A DNA stretch of 64,000 nucleotides from Arcobacter roscoffensis (GCF_024267655.1 NZ_CP100595.1:3090194-3154193), one strand, 5' to 3'; shown: positions 26,745 to 35,877, counted from the first letter of the stretch. A program made the numbers and translations. The notes: a model not told the origin generated them from the letters alone.

Positions 26745-28136
26745 TTATAATACAGGAGATTTAATTACCATTAATTTTTCATTAGTCATCTCTTCCATTG
26801 AGTTTGAAATACCTCCAAGACCAAGTCCTGAAGCTTTTGCTCCTCCAAATGGCATCCAGTCAACTCTAAATGCAGTATGGTCATTTACCATCACAGCAGT
26901 ACCATTTAATCTTTTTACAGCTTTTAATGCTGTATCAATATTTTTTGTAAATACAGCTGCTTGGAAAGAAACTTCTAAAGCATTTGCTCTATCAAAAGCT
27001 TCTTCAATATCACTATATGAATAAATACAAACAACAGGTCCAAAGACCTCTTTTGTAGATACTAAAGCATCATCAGCAGGGTTTAAAATAACTGTTGGTT
27101 CATAACAAGAATCTGAGATTCTTGAACCACCTGTTAAAATTTTTCCACCTTTTAGAACAGCCTCCTCAACCCAAGACTCTACTCTATCAACTTCAGCATT
27201 ATTAATTAAAGGCCCTACTTCTGTTTTTTCATCTAGTTGATTTCCAACTACTAGTTTAGAAGCATATTCACTTAGTTTATTTGCTACCTCATCAACTATA
27301 TCTTCATGTACATATACTCTTTGTACAGATACACAAACTTGCCCTGCGTGATAGAAGCCACCTTTACCAATAGAAGGAATTAAATCCTCAATATCAGCAT
27401 CTTTTTCTACAATCACTGGTGCAACTCCACCATGTTCAAGTGCTACTCTTGTACCTTTTGCTACTTTTGAGTTTAAATACCAACCAACATCTCCAGAACC
27501 TATAAATGTTAAGAAATTAACCTTTGGAGAAGTTGCTAATAACTCCCCTGCATTTCTATCACAAACAACTGCTTGAGCCCAACCTTTTGGAAGACCTGCT
27601 TCTTCTAATATCTCAACTAATCTAATAGCTGACATTGGAGTTTGTGTAGCTGGTTTTATAATAACTGGACAACCAACAGCAAGTGCTGGTATTACTTGAT
27701 GAACAGCTAAGTTAAAAGGATGATTAAAAGCAGAAATTGCAGCAACTACCCCAATTGGTTCTTTGAAAGTATATGCCATTCTATTTACACTACTTGCTGT
27801 ATGACCCATAGCTATTTCTTTACCTTCATGGGCACCTAAATGCTCAATAGCAAGTTTCACACCATTTATAGCTCTATTTACTTCTACTTGTGAATCCACC
27901 CAAGGTTTACCACCCTCACTTGCACAAAGCTTAGTTAATTCATCTACTTGTGAACTCATAATCTTCATAACTTTTTCTAAAATCTCTATTCTTTTAAACT
28001 TAGGTAAGGCATTTTCATGGTCCAAAAATGTTGCCTGCGCTAAATCAATAGCCTCTTGAACTTCTTGCGTTGTAGAAAAAGGAACTTCTCCTACCTTACT
28101 TCCATCAAATGGTGATGTTACTTCAATTTTACTCAT
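26745..28136 (-). CDS. Aldehyde dehydrogenase family protein
   Basis: The 463-residue NAD(P)-dependent dehydrogenase has the cofactor loop FIGSGDVGWYL, the general base Glu in VALEHGG and the catalytic Cys in HAGQVCVSVQRV. I chose the ATG at 28136 because GGAGAAAGC precedes it; the upstream ATG at 28163 lies within the previous gene. It follows the acetolactate synthase-like gene by 14 bases. The substrate is unknown; it could oxidise an aldehyde made by its ThDP-dependent neighbour or act on lactaldehyde-type compounds. Confidence 0.85.
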   Translation of the reverse strand: MSKIEVTSPFDGSKVGEVPFSTTQEVQEAIDLAQATFLDHENALPKFKRIEILEKVMKIMSSQVDELTKLCASEGGKPWVDSQVEVNRAINGVKLAIEHLGAHEGKEIAMGHTASSVNRMAYTFKEPIGVVAAISAFNHPFNLAVHQVIPALAVGCPVIIKPATQTPMSAIRLVEILEEAGLPKGWAQAVVCDRNAGELLATSPKVNFLTFIGSGDVGWYLNSKVAKGTRVALEHGGVAPVIVEKDADIEDLIPSIGKGGFYHAGQVCVSVQRVYVHEDIVDEVANKLSEYASKLVVGNQLDEKTEVGPLINNAEVDRVESWVEEAVLKGGKILTGGSRISDSCYEPTVILNPADDALVSTKEVFGPVVCIYSYSDIEEAFDRANALEVSFQAAVFTKNIDTALKAVKRLNGTAVMVNDHTAFRVDWMPFGGAKASGLGLGGISNSMEEMTNEKLMVIKSPVL

Positions 28137-28150
28137 GCTTTCTCCTTTAT

Positions 28151-29797
28151 TTATATTAAACATTGTTTTTTAGCTAATAGTTCATTTAAAATTTCATGAT
28201 TTAAAGAGTAATCAACTGCTAAATCTATTAAATGAACACCTTTACCATTTACACACTCTTCAAATGTTTTCTCAAACTCTTCACAAGAACTTGGCCTATG
28301 TCCTGTAGCACCATATGATTTAGCATACTGAACAAAATCAGGATTATCTAAATCAAGTCCGTATGTATCAAAGCCCATTCCTGTTTGTTTCCACTTAATC
28401 ATTCCATATGCATTATCATTTAGAATAATTACAGTTAAATCAAGTTTTAGTCTAACTGCTGTTTCTAACTCTTGGGAGTTCATCATAAATCCACCATCTC
28501 CACAAACTGCTACAACTTTTTTATCTGGATTTACCATCTTTGCAGCCATTGCTGATGGAAGTCCCGCTCCCATAGTTGCAAGTGCATTATCAAGTAAAAG
28601 TGTATTTGGGTATGAACATCTATAGTTTCTTGCAAACCAGATTTTATAAACTCCATTATCTAAAGTTACTATATCTTCATAATCTAAAACTTTTCTAATA
28701 ACTCTTACAACTCTTTGAGGAAGTGCAGGAAATCTATTATCTTCAAAGTATTTATTTAAATGAGTTTTTATCTCTTTTACCATTCTTTTATAATAATCAA
28801 AATCCCAATGGTCTTGAACAGAAATAGCTGTTGTTAAAGAATCAACGCTACTTGCAATATCCCCTAATATATCAAGTTGTGGGAAATATGTATCATCTAC
28901 ATCTGATGGGAAGAAGTTTACATGAATTACTTTTGTAGCATCTTCACTATTATCCATAAAAAATGGTGGTTTCTCAATTACATCATGTCCTACATTTATG
29001 ATTAAATCAGCTCTTTCAATAGCACAATGAATAAAATCATCTTGAGATAGTGCTGCTGTACTTAAACATAGTTTATGATTTTCATCAACTACTCCCTTAC
29101 CCATTTGAGTTGAGAAGAAAGGTATTCCTGTTTCATTTACAAAGTTTGTAAGGGCATTTCCAATTCTGTTTCTATTTGCTCCTGCACCTATTAAAAGAAG
29201 TGGTCTTTTTGCTTTTTCAATCATCCTAACTGCATCTAAAATTACATCTTTATTTGCATGGGGATACTTTACATCCCTAACTGGGTAAATATTATGTTCA
29301 ACCTCTTCTTCTGCTATATCTTCTGGTAACTCAATAAGTGCAGCTCCTGGTCTTTCAGTTGTTGCAACTTTAAAAGCTTCTCTTACCATAGATGGAATAT
29401 TGTTTCCATTTACTACTTGTTTTGAATATTTAGTCATAGGTTTCATCATATTTACAATATCTATGATTTGAAATCTACCTTGTTTTGATTTTTTAATAGG
29501 CTTTTGCCCTGTAATCATAAGTATTGGCATACCACCAAGTTGTGCATAAGCTGCACTTGTTGCAAAATTTGTTGCTCCTGGGCCTAAAGTGGATAAACAA
29601 ACTCCAACTTTTCCAGTAAGTCTTCCATATGTTGCAGCCATAAAACCTGCTGCTTGTTCATGTCTTGTTAGTATAAGTTTAATTTTGGATTGTCTTAACG
29701 ACTCTAATAAATCTAAATTCTCTTCACCTGGTATTCCAAAAATATACTCAACATCCTCATTTTCTAAAGCTTTTACAAATAAATCTGATGCTTTCAT
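28151..29797 (-). CDS. Acetolactate synthase-like ThDP enzyme
   Basis: The 548-residue enzyme has three thiamine-diphosphate domains. The catalytic Glu is in LTRHEQAAGFMA near residue 47, and the ThDP-binding stretch is GDGGFMMNSQELETAVRLKL to NDNAYGMIKWKQ near 445-480. The N-terminal half carries the KQGRFQIIDIVNMMKPMTKYS block of the AlsS-like catabolic group, found elsewhere beside an aldehyde dehydrogenase. No IlvN regulatory subunit follows, so a branched-chain amino acid role is less likely. A Fur-like palindrome lies 30 bases upstream. Confidence 0.8.
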   Translation of the reverse strand: MKASDLFVKALENEDVEYIFGIPGEENLDLLESLRQSKIKLILTRHEQAAGFMAATYGRLTGKVGVCLSTLGPGATNFATSAAYAQLGGMPILMITGQKPIKKSKQGRFQIIDIVNMMKPMTKYSKQVVNGNNIPSMVREAFKVATTERPGAALIELPEDIAEEEVEHNIYPVRDVKYPHANKDVILDAVRMIEKAKRPLLLIGAGANRNRIGNALTNFVNETGIPFFSTQMGKGVVDENHKLCLSTAALSQDDFIHCAIERADLIINVGHDVIEKPPFFMDNSEDATKVIHVNFFPSDVDDTYFPQLDILGDIASSVDSLTTAISVQDHWDFDYYKRMVKEIKTHLNKYFEDNRFPALPQRVVRVIRKVLDYEDIVTLDNGVYKIWFARNYRCSYPNTLLLDNALATMGAGLPSAMAAKMVNPDKKVVAVCGDGGFMMNSQELETAVRLKLDLTVIILNDNAYGMIKWKQTGMGFDTYGLDLDNPDFVQYAKSYGATGHRPSSCEEFEKTFEECVNGKGVHLIDLAVDYSLNHEILNELLAKKQCLI

Positions 29798-29826
29798 AGT
29801 GTTATCACCTTTTAATATATTTATTA

Positions 29827-29843
29827 TTGATAATCATATTCAA
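29827..29843 (-). promoter_or_regulatory. Fur-like palindrome upstream of the ThDP enzyme gene
   Basis: TTGATAATCATATTCAA is an imperfect 17-bp palindrome resembling the core of a Fur box (TGATAATnATTATCA). It lies 30 bases upstream of the start codon in the leader. The match is partial and the assignment tentative. Confidence 0.3.
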
Positions 29844-30019
29844 TATCTATTAAACTCTTTCTTAATAAACCCCCATTTATTAGAAAAAGTACCTAAAGTG
29901 TTTCAACCATTAGTCTATTTGCTCTCCATAAATAATATTGTATCACTTTTTTTTAATATTTATACAAAGTTAATTATATTTAATATAGTATTGAGTCCAT
30001 AATTATATAAAGGACTATT

Positions 30020-30670
30020 TTGAAAAATAAAGCCATAATTTTTGACTTAGATGGAACATTGATAGATTCATTAGAAGATATTGCTATTTGTATGAATCAA
30101 GTTCTCATCGAATTAAACCTACCACATCATGAATTAAACGATTATAAAAACTTTGTAGGTGGTGGTATTGATTTTCTTGTAAACAATGCTTTAGCTGATG
30201 ATACAAACGAAAAAGTAAAAGAAGAAGTTACAAATAGATTTAAAGTTGTATATGACCAAAAACTTCATGCTAAAACTAAGCCTTATGATGGAATTTATGA
30301 GCTATTAGAAGAGCTTGAAAAAAGAGATTATAAGATAGGTATTTTATCAAATAAACCACATGAATTTACTATTGCTTATGCAAACTCTTTATTCTCTCAA
30401 TTTAATATTGAAGAAATTCATGGACAAAAAGCTCATATTGAAAAAAAGCCAAATCCAAGTGCAGCTATACAGATTGCAAATAGTTTTGAAACTCCTTGCG
30501 AAGAAGTATATTTTGTGGGAGATACACAAGTAGATATGCAAACTGCAAAAAATGCAAAGATGAAAGGAATAGGTGTTCTTTGGGGCTTTAGAACTAAAGA
30601 AGAATTACTTGAAAGTGGAGCTGATTTTCTAGTTAAAAAACCACTTGATATACTGGATATTATAGAATAA
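30020..30670 (+). CDS. gph: Phosphoglycolate phosphatase (HAD family)
   Basis: The 216-residue HAD hydrolase starts KAIIFDLDGTLIDS with the nucleophile and acid Asp pair. It has motif II in GILSNKPHEF, the Lys near KKPNPS and motif III in VGDTQVDMQTAKNA. It probably salvages 2-phosphoglycolate; related HAD phosphatases cannot be excluded. The start is TTG at 30020 with AAAGGA seven bases upstream. Its stop overlaps the start of the Rof-like gene as TAATG. Confidence 0.82.
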   Translation: MKNKAIIFDLDGTLIDSLEDIAICMNQVLIELNLPHHELNDYKNFVGGGIDFLVNNALADDTNEKVKEEVTNRFKVVYDQKLHAKTKPYDGIYELLEELEKRDYKIGILSNKPHEFTIAYANSLFSQFNIEEIHGQKAHIEKKPNPSAAIQIANSFETPCEEVYFVGDTQVDMQTAKNAKMKGIGVLWGFRTKEELLESGADFLVKKPLDILDIIE

Positions 30671-30909
30671 TGAGTGATTATAAACCTGTTGCGTGTCACT
30701 TTTACGATGAGCTTGAGAGTGCCGCTGTTAAAAGAAAATTAAATACTATTGTTTTTATAAATGATGAAAATAAAGAAGAGAGTATTAAGGATTTAATAGT
30801 TGACTTTAAAACACTAAACAAAGAAGAATTTGCTCTTTTAAAAAGTGGTTTAAAAATAAGACTTGATAAAATCATAAATTTTAACGAGCTAGACCCTAAA
30901 GGGTTCTAG
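30670..30909 (+). CDS. rof: Rof-like Rho-binding antiterminator
   Basis: The 79-residue protein resembles Rof (YaeO). YKPVACHFYDELESA at the start matches the family YxPIxCxxYDxLE block, and GLKIRLDKIINFNELD at the end matches RELRLDKITSFSHPE. Rof binds Rho next to its primary RNA site and blocks termination. The gene is coupled to gph through a one-base overlap and ends in a terminator. The assignment rests on motif similarity over the whole short length. Confidence 0.72.
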   Translation: MSDYKPVACHFYDELESAAVKRKLNTIVFINDENKEESIKDLIVDFKTLNKEEFALLKSGLKIRLDKIINFNELDPKGF

Positions 30910-30919
30910 TTCTTTTTAT
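30889..30919 (+). terminator. Terminator of gph-rof
   Basis: CTAGACCC and GGGTTCTAG pair with one bulge around a TAAA loop and are followed by TTCTTTTTATTT. The stem covers the rof stop codon. Confidence 0.75.
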
Positions 30920-30931
30920 TTGCTTCAAAGG

Positions 30932-30958
30932 TTGCATATGCAACTATTGCATATACAA
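30932..30958. promoter_or_regulatory. Twin palindromic operators of the marR gene
   Basis: TTGCATATGCAA (30932-30943) is a perfect palindrome and TTGCATATACAA (30947-30958) differs by one base. Their centres are 15 bp apart, 20-30 bases before the marR start codon. Paired palindromes in this position are typical of MarR autorepression. Binding is inferred. Confidence 0.65.
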
Positions 30959-30971
30959 TTTAAGGAATATT

Positions 30972-31397
30972 ATGAAATATGAACTACACGAATCAATCGG
31001 ATTTAAAATAAATCAAACAGTAAATAAAATAAATAGTAAGTTCTCGCAAGTTTTACAAAAGTATGAGATAGCTCCTGAACAAAGGGCTACATTAGAGATT
31101 ATAAAATATGAAGAGGATGTAAACCAAACTAAGATTTCACAAACTCTAGGAAAAGATAAAACTACTATAAGTAGAGCCCTTAGAACATTGGAAAACAAAG
31201 AACTTATTATAAGAAATAAAGCTGATAGAAGAACAAATATAATAAAACTAAGCCCTAAAGGTGAAGAGATTTTAGAAAAAAGTCAAAAAGAGGTAAAAGA
31301 ATTTAGAGAAAGTATAATACAAAATTTATCAAATGAAGAGTTTAATACTTTAAAAACACTACTTGAAAAAGTAGCTTCAAATGTAGAGTGCAAATAA
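30972..31397 (+). CDS. MarR family transcriptional regulator
   Basis: The 141-residue regulator has a winged helix-turn-helix at about residues 45-95 (TKISQTLGKDKTTISRALRTLENKELI with the wing KADRRTNIIKLS) between dimerisation helices. It directly overlaps an MFS exporter gene, the usual MarR-pump pairing, and probably represses both through the twin palindromes upstream. The inducer is unknown. AAGGA precedes the ATG. Confidence 0.88.
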   Translation: MKYELHESIGFKINQTVNKINSKFSQVLQKYEIAPEQRATLEIIKYEEDVNQTKISQTLGKDKTTISRALRTLENKELIIRNKADRRTNIIKLSPKGEEILEKSQKEVKEFRESIIQNLSNEEFNTLKTLLEKVASNVECK

Positions 31398-32542
31398 TGA
31401 GAAAATCAATAAATCATATTTATCTTATAATTCTTTTATCTGCTCTATCATCAGTTGCTCCAATGGGAGTGGATACTTACCTTCCCTCAATTCCACAAAT
31501 AGCAAAATACTTTAGTGTAAGTATTGAAAAAATTGAGCTTTCTTTATCTATTTTTCTTATAGGTTTTGCGATAGGTCAAATTTTTGGAGGACCTATTTCG
31601 GATAGATATGGGAGAAGAAAAGGCTCAATAATCGGACTTCTAGGCTTTAGTTTCTTTAGTTTTCTAATAATCTTTTCTACAAATATTTATGAACTATGGT
31701 TATATAGATTCTTTGAAGCCTTTTTTGGAGGAATAGTTGTAGTAAACGCAGCAGCAAGTGTAAGAGATAGATTTCATGGGAAAGAAGCTGCTAAAGTATT
31801 TTCACTAATGGGAATGGTAAGAAGCCTTGCACCGATGGTTGCTCCTTTTATTGGTGCATTTATTATTCACTTTTATAGTTGGAAAGCTGTGTTTATATTT
31901 TTAACTGTTTACTCACTTGTAGTTGCTTTTTTAGTTTATAAGGATTTAGAAGAGAGTTTTACTTATGTAAAACAAAATGTATTTAACTCTTTTAAAATTG
32001 TACTAAGTAATTATGATGCTGTAAAATATATGTTAGTTCTTGGTCTGTCTTTTGGAGGTTTTTTTATACTTATTTCAAAGAGTTCTTTTATTTATATAGA
32101 GCATTATGGAATTTCAACTGATTATTTTCCTTTGTTTTTTGGAATAAACTTTGTAGTTTTAATGGCACTTATTAGAGTAAATGTCTCTTTACTTAAAAGC
32201 TTTACTACAAAACAAATAGTTAAGTTTGCCCTACTTGTACAAATAGTTTCAGGAGGTTTATTTTTACTGAATCACGAGTCTATTTCACTTGTGTTTACAG
32301 TTGTTTTAATAGCTTGTTATATGGGTGTGATGGCTTTTGTTTTTGGTAATTGTTTAGCTTTAGCTATTGAATTTTTTCCTAAAAATGCTGGGGTTGCTTC
32401 AAGTGTTATTGGGGTTTTACAGTTTGGATTAGGAGCGATTGTTTCATCAATTTCTCTAAGTTTTTCAAATCATACTTTCTTGCCAATTGCAATAAGTATA
32501 ACTATCTCTTCAATTTTAGCTATTTTGCTTTTAAGAAAGTAA
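31397..32542 (+). CDS. Bcr/CflA-type MFS drug efflux transporter
   Basis: The 381-residue protein has about 12 membrane segments. The N-terminal MGVDTYLPSIPQIAKYFSV and the loop GQIFGGPISDRYGRRKG with motif A identify the Bcr/CflA drug-proton antiporter group. I chose ATG at 31397, which overlaps the marR stop as TAATG; an in-frame GTG lies nine bases earlier. It is probably derepressed with marR. Confidence 0.87.
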   Translation: MRKSINHIYLIILLSALSSVAPMGVDTYLPSIPQIAKYFSVSIEKIELSLSIFLIGFAIGQIFGGPISDRYGRRKGSIIGLLGFSFFSFLIIFSTNIYELWLYRFFEAFFGGIVVVNAAASVRDRFHGKEAAKVFSLMGMVRSLAPMVAPFIGAFIIHFYSWKAVFIFLTVYSLVVAFLVYKDLEESFTYVKQNVFNSFKIVLSNYDAVKYMLVLGLSFGGFFILISKSSFIYIEHYGISTDYFPLFFGINFVVLMALIRVNVSLLKSFTTKQIVKFALLVQIVSGGLFLLNHESISLVFTVVLIACYMGVMAFVFGNCLALAIEFFPKNAGVASSVIGVLQFGLGAIVSSISLSFSNHTFLPIAISITISSILAILLLRK

Positions 32543-32569
32543 GTATAAAGTCTTTTAGACTTTATACTT
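32541..32569. terminator. Bidirectional terminator after the efflux gene
   Basis: AAGTATAAAGTC and GACTTTATACTT form a perfect 12-bp stem with a TTTTA loop. It overlaps the stop codons of the convergent genes on both strands. Confidence 0.75.
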
Positions 32570-32942
32570 CTAAATCAAAAAACAGTTCTTCTGTTTTTTG
32601 GTATTTTGCTACTGAACAAGAGATTTTAATAGCATTATCATAATCCTTGAACTCATCTAAAAATAGTTTCTTTAGTTTTTCCACATCTGTAGTTCTAAAA
32701 ATAAAATATCCTAAAATATCAGAACTTCTTGAACCTGGTTTTTCTATACCAAAACTATCAAACTTCCAATGAATACCTTTTGTAAAAAAGAAAACTTCTT
32801 TAATTCTTTTTTTTAGGTCTGCTCTAACATTGTCATTAAAAGCTTTTAAGTGTACATAAAAAGCAACATTTGTATTAAATTCATCTTGAATTAATTTTTT
32901 CTGACTATCAGTAACTGGTTCTTGTGTTATTTCACCACTCAT
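32562..32942 (-). CDS. Unrecognised small cytoplasmic protein
   Basis: The 126-residue protein has no signal peptide or membrane segment. Visible blocks are FYVHLKAFNDNVRADLKKRIKEV, GIEKPGSRSSDILGYFIFRT and a C-terminal half with alternating hydrophobic residues, so an alpha/beta fold is likely. I do not recognise the family. I chose the ATG at 32942, which has AAAGG seven bases before it; an upstream ATG at 32990 has none. Confidence 0.68.
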   Translation of the reverse strand: MSGEITQEPVTDSQKKLIQDEFNTNVAFYVHLKAFNDNVRADLKKRIKEVFFFTKGIHWKFDSFGIEKPGSRSSDILGYFIFRTTDVEKLKKLFLDEFKDYDNAIKISCSVAKYQKTEELFFDLEV

Positions 32943-33110
32943 AAAATACCTTTTTACTATAATATTTTTGTAATTATATAGAATAAACATAAGAATAAGG
33001 ATAAATCTGCAACTTAATTATAAATTTAATACAACTTTTCTATCATACTTTATTATTATTTTAATATCTTAGGTATATAATAAATATAACTTCTTTAAAA
33101 AGGCTTCATT

Positions 33111-33950
33111 ATGGACTTTGAAATAGATGCAGAAGAACTAATATGGAAAAGTGAATATAACATTGGCAATTTACAAATAGATAAAGAACATCAACAACTT
33201 TTTAATATTGCAAGAAAAGCATTTAATGTAAATAAACTACAAGATGAAAAAACAAAACTACAAGAGTTAAAATCTATAATAACTGAGTTATTTGAATATG
33301 TGGGTCAACACTTTAATGATGAACAAAAACTTATGGAAAGAATTAAATATCCACATCTAAAAGATCACAAAAAACTTCATGTACAAATGATTGATATGTT
33401 AAAGAAAATCATAAAAGATTTTAACACTCTTGAAATAGCACAAATTGAAAAGAGACTTTTTTTATTTATAGATGATTATTTTGTAAAACATATTATTTTA
33501 GAAGATAAAAAAATCCAACTTTGGCAAACCCCTTTAGATGAACTAAGAAAAAATTTTGGATGGAAGCATGTTTATAGTGTAAACAACTCAAAAATAGATC
33601 AAGAGCATAAACAACTCTTTGATATTGCAAAAGAAGCCTTTAAAACAGTGGATGATAAGGATAGAAATAAAAAAATCAAATCTATATTAGTTGAACTTTA
33701 TGATTATATGAAAACTCACTTTAGCGATGAAGAAACATATATGCAAGAAGTAAACTATCCAGAACTGCAAAATCATAAGAAAATTCATAAAGGAATAATT
33801 AGTGAGTTAAATAGTTTTGTAAAAGAGCTTCCTAATTTAAAACCTGAAGTCTTTGAAAAAGAGCTTGCAATTATAATTGACTTAACACTTGTCCAACATA
33901 TAATTCAAGAAGATAGAAAAATCATAAGATGGCAACAAAGCAAAAGTTAA
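33111..33950 (+). CDS. Tandem bacteriohemerythrin
   Basis: The 279-residue protein has two hemerythrin domains, at about residues 10-140 and 150-275. Each keeps the di-iron ligand pattern: IDKEHQQL, HFNDEQKLMERIKYPHLKDHKKLH and HIILEDK in the first; IDQEHKQL, HFSDEETYMQEVNYPELQNHKKIH and HIIQEDR in the second. Hemerythrins bind oxygen reversibly, and in microaerophiles they are thought to sense, store or buffer oxygen. Most bacterial members are single-domain. AAAGG precedes the ATG; the gene stands alone. Confidence 0.92.
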   Translation: MDFEIDAEELIWKSEYNIGNLQIDKEHQQLFNIARKAFNVNKLQDEKTKLQELKSIITELFEYVGQHFNDEQKLMERIKYPHLKDHKKLHVQMIDMLKKIIKDFNTLEIAQIEKRLFLFIDDYFVKHIILEDKKIQLWQTPLDELRKNFGWKHVYSVNNSKIDQEHKQLFDIAKEAFKTVDDKDRNKKIKSILVELYDYMKTHFSDEETYMQEVNYPELQNHKKIHKGIISELNSFVKELPNLKPEVFEKELAIIIDLTLVQHIIQEDRKIIRWQQSKS

Positions 33951-34053
33951 ACTATAATCTAAGCTTATGATTTAAATATAATCTTTTTATATAATTCTTA
34001 AAGAAAGATTAAAGTATTTTCCTATATGATATGTAAAAATATAAGGAAAACTA

Positions 34054-34569
34054 ATGAAACTAAAATCACTTTTATTAATGTCATTCTTAAGTATAAGTTC
34101 TATTTTTGCTCAAGATTTTATCAGTTACAAGCAGTTAACAAGTAAGCTTATAAATGAAGACAAAAAAGCTGGAAACTATGCTAGTGATGAAGATGTAAAG
34201 AAAGCTCTAAAAGCAAAAGATTGGCTAGTTGTAGATGTAAGAACAAAAGAAGAATGGTCATCAGCACATATAAAAGGAAGTGCTAGAGTTGGAAGACAAG
34301 CCCCTGAAAAAGCCTTAGAACTTTTCGTATATGATATGGATGATAACTTTGTAAAGAAAAATCTGATTGTTGTTTGCAATACTGCAAAAAGAGCTTCACT
34401 TGAAGCACAAACTTTTAGAAAAATGGGCTTTAAAGAAGTAAAAATTTATGATATTTATTCATGGATTGATAATTGTAATCCTGTTGCAACTGGATATTCA
34501 TCAAAAAAACATAAGACTGGTACAAAAAATAAGTTTGGATTTTACTACGCAGAACACTGTAAGAAATAG
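34054..34569 (+). CDS. Periplasmic rhodanese-like protein
   Basis: The 171-residue protein has a signal peptide (MKLKSLLLMSFLSISSIFA) and a single rhodanese domain at about 40-145 with VDVRTKEEWSSAHIKGSARVG and the active-site Cys in LIVVCNTAKRAS. Rhodaneses transfer sulfane sulfur; the natural partner in the periplasm is unknown. The tail after residue 145 is basic with one further Cys. It is followed by a strong hairpin. Confidence 0.85.
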   Translation: MKLKSLLLMSFLSISSIFAQDFISYKQLTSKLINEDKKAGNYASDEDVKKALKAKDWLVVDVRTKEEWSSAHIKGSARVGRQAPEKALELFVYDMDDNFVKKNLIVVCNTAKRASLEAQTFRKMGFKEVKIYDIYSWIDNCNPVATGYSSKKHKTGTKNKFGFYYAEHCKK

Positions 34570-34571
34570 AG

Positions 34572-34595
34572 TTCTCCCAAGTTTACTTGGGAGAA
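34572..34595. terminator. Bidirectional terminator after the rhodanese gene
   Basis: TTCTCCCAAG and CTTGGGAGAA form a perfect 10-bp stem with a TTTA loop between the convergent rhodanese and cryptochrome genes. Confidence 0.65.
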
Positions 34596-34602
34596 AGCTC
34601 TA

Positions 34603-35877
34603 CTAAGCTTCATTAAAAACTTCTTTTTTAACTTCTTGGGACATTTTATGATAATCGATAAAAGAACTACTTCTTCTATCTAACCAAGTTTTTATATAAT
34701 TATCACCACCATAGGTATGTGACTGCTTAATAGGGTCAAAAACTCTATATGTCTTATCATTACCCACATGGGCTTGATAAGCGAAGTTGCCATAGTTAGA
34801 AGCTGGATTATAATCTACTAGGTAGCTTTCAAAAAACGCAGCACAAACACGCCAATCTAAGCCTAGATTCTTAACAAAATAACTAGCTACTAACTGTCTA
34901 TTTCTATTTGATAACCAACCGCTACTTTTTAACTCAATAATACTTGCATCAATAATATCAATGCCTGTATTTGCACTAAAAAACTTATCTAAGCTTTCTT
35001 TATCATTTCTAAAATTAAAATTTTTACCTTTTAATCCTGATTTTAAAAAAAGCCTATTCTTGGAATATAACATTACTAAATGAAAAAAATCTCTCCATAA
35101 AAGCTCAAAATAAATCCAATAAGAAGATTGACTTTGATAGCCTCTTCTTTCTTCTTCTTTTAACCTGTGATAAATCATTCTAGCTGAAATATTACCTGCT
35201 GATAAATAAGGTGAAAACTTAGTAGAGTTATCAAAACCACTCATAGCATTTCTAGTGTCCTTATAGCTATGGATATTATTCATATAATCTTCTAATCTTT
35301 GTTTAGCTCTATGTTCACCTGCTTCGAAAAATATGGCATCATTAGGGTATGAAATCATAGCTTTACTAAACTGTTCTGATTCAAACTCTACTGTTTTTAC
35401 CTTATTTGGTAATCCTAAGGGTTTTGGAATTTCTAACTTTTCAGCTTTATTTCTAAAATGACTAAAACTTTTTGTAAAATCAAACTCAAATGGCTCTATC
35501 ATAGTTTGATTAAAATAGCTTTTATGTTTATATTTGGCAAAAACTCTTTGTAGGTGTTCTTCTTCAGATCCCACTTCTTCATCAAAATATACGCTTATAT
35601 CAAATTTGTCTGACAGTTTAGCTAGTGTATTTGAAAAATCATTTGTAAAACACAGATTTATCCCATATGCTTTAAGGTCTTTATAGAGTTGCTCTAATGA
35701 ACTTTTTACAAAGGCTTCCCTAAATTTTCCACACTTTTTAAATCCAAATAGGTGGCCTTGTAAAATCTCAAAACTGTAAAGTCCTAGAACTCTATCATTA
35801 CTCTTTGAGGCATAATATAAGCTTGGGTTGTCTTCTACTCGAAGATTGTTTCTAAATATAACTATGGCTAACTTCAT
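34603..35877 (-). CDS. DASH-type cryptochrome/photolyase
   Basis: The 424-residue flavoprotein has an N-terminal photolyase domain (IVIFRNNLRVEDNPSL) and an FAD-binding C-terminal domain. FELLWRDFFHLVM, WLSNRNRQLVASYFVKNLGLDWR, YNPASNYGNFAYQAHVGND and YIKTWLDRR are the DASH-group signatures. It likely repairs UV-induced cyclobutane pyrimidine dimers, DASH proteins favouring single-stranded DNA, or senses blue light. The N-terminal residues that hold an antenna chromophore cannot be judged by eye. Confidence 0.88.
   Translation of the reverse strand: MKLAIVIFRNNLRVEDNPSLYYASKSNDRVLGLYSFEILQGHLFGFKKCGKFREAFVKSSLEQLYKDLKAYGINLCFTNDFSNTLAKLSDKFDISVYFDEEVGSEEEHLQRVFAKYKHKSYFNQTMIEPFEFDFTKSFSHFRNKAEKLEIPKPLGLPNKVKTVEFESEQFSKAMISYPNDAIFFEAGEHRAKQRLEDYMNNIHSYKDTRNAMSGFDNSTKFSPYLSAGNISARMIYHRLKEEERRGYQSQSSYWIYFELLWRDFFHLVMLYSKNRLFLKSGLKGKNFNFRNDKESLDKFFSANTGIDIIDASIIELKSSGWLSNRNRQLVASYFVKNLGLDWRVCAAFFESYLVDYNPASNYGNFAYQAHVGNDKTYRVFDPIKQSHTYGGDNYIKTWLDRRSSSFIDYHKMSQEVKKEVFNEA

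Noticed and set aside
28137..28163. Upstream start for the aldehyde dehydrogenase
   Set aside because: It overlaps the previous gene, while the ATG at 28136 has a strong ribosome binding site.
28151..29797. Anabolic IlvB for branched-chain amino acids
   Set aside because: No ilvN follows, and the sequence blocks and ALDH neighbour fit the AlsS-like catabolic group better.
33111..33950. Two hemerythrin genes joined by a sequencing error
   Set aside because: The reading frame is continuous, the linker is normal and both domains are complete.
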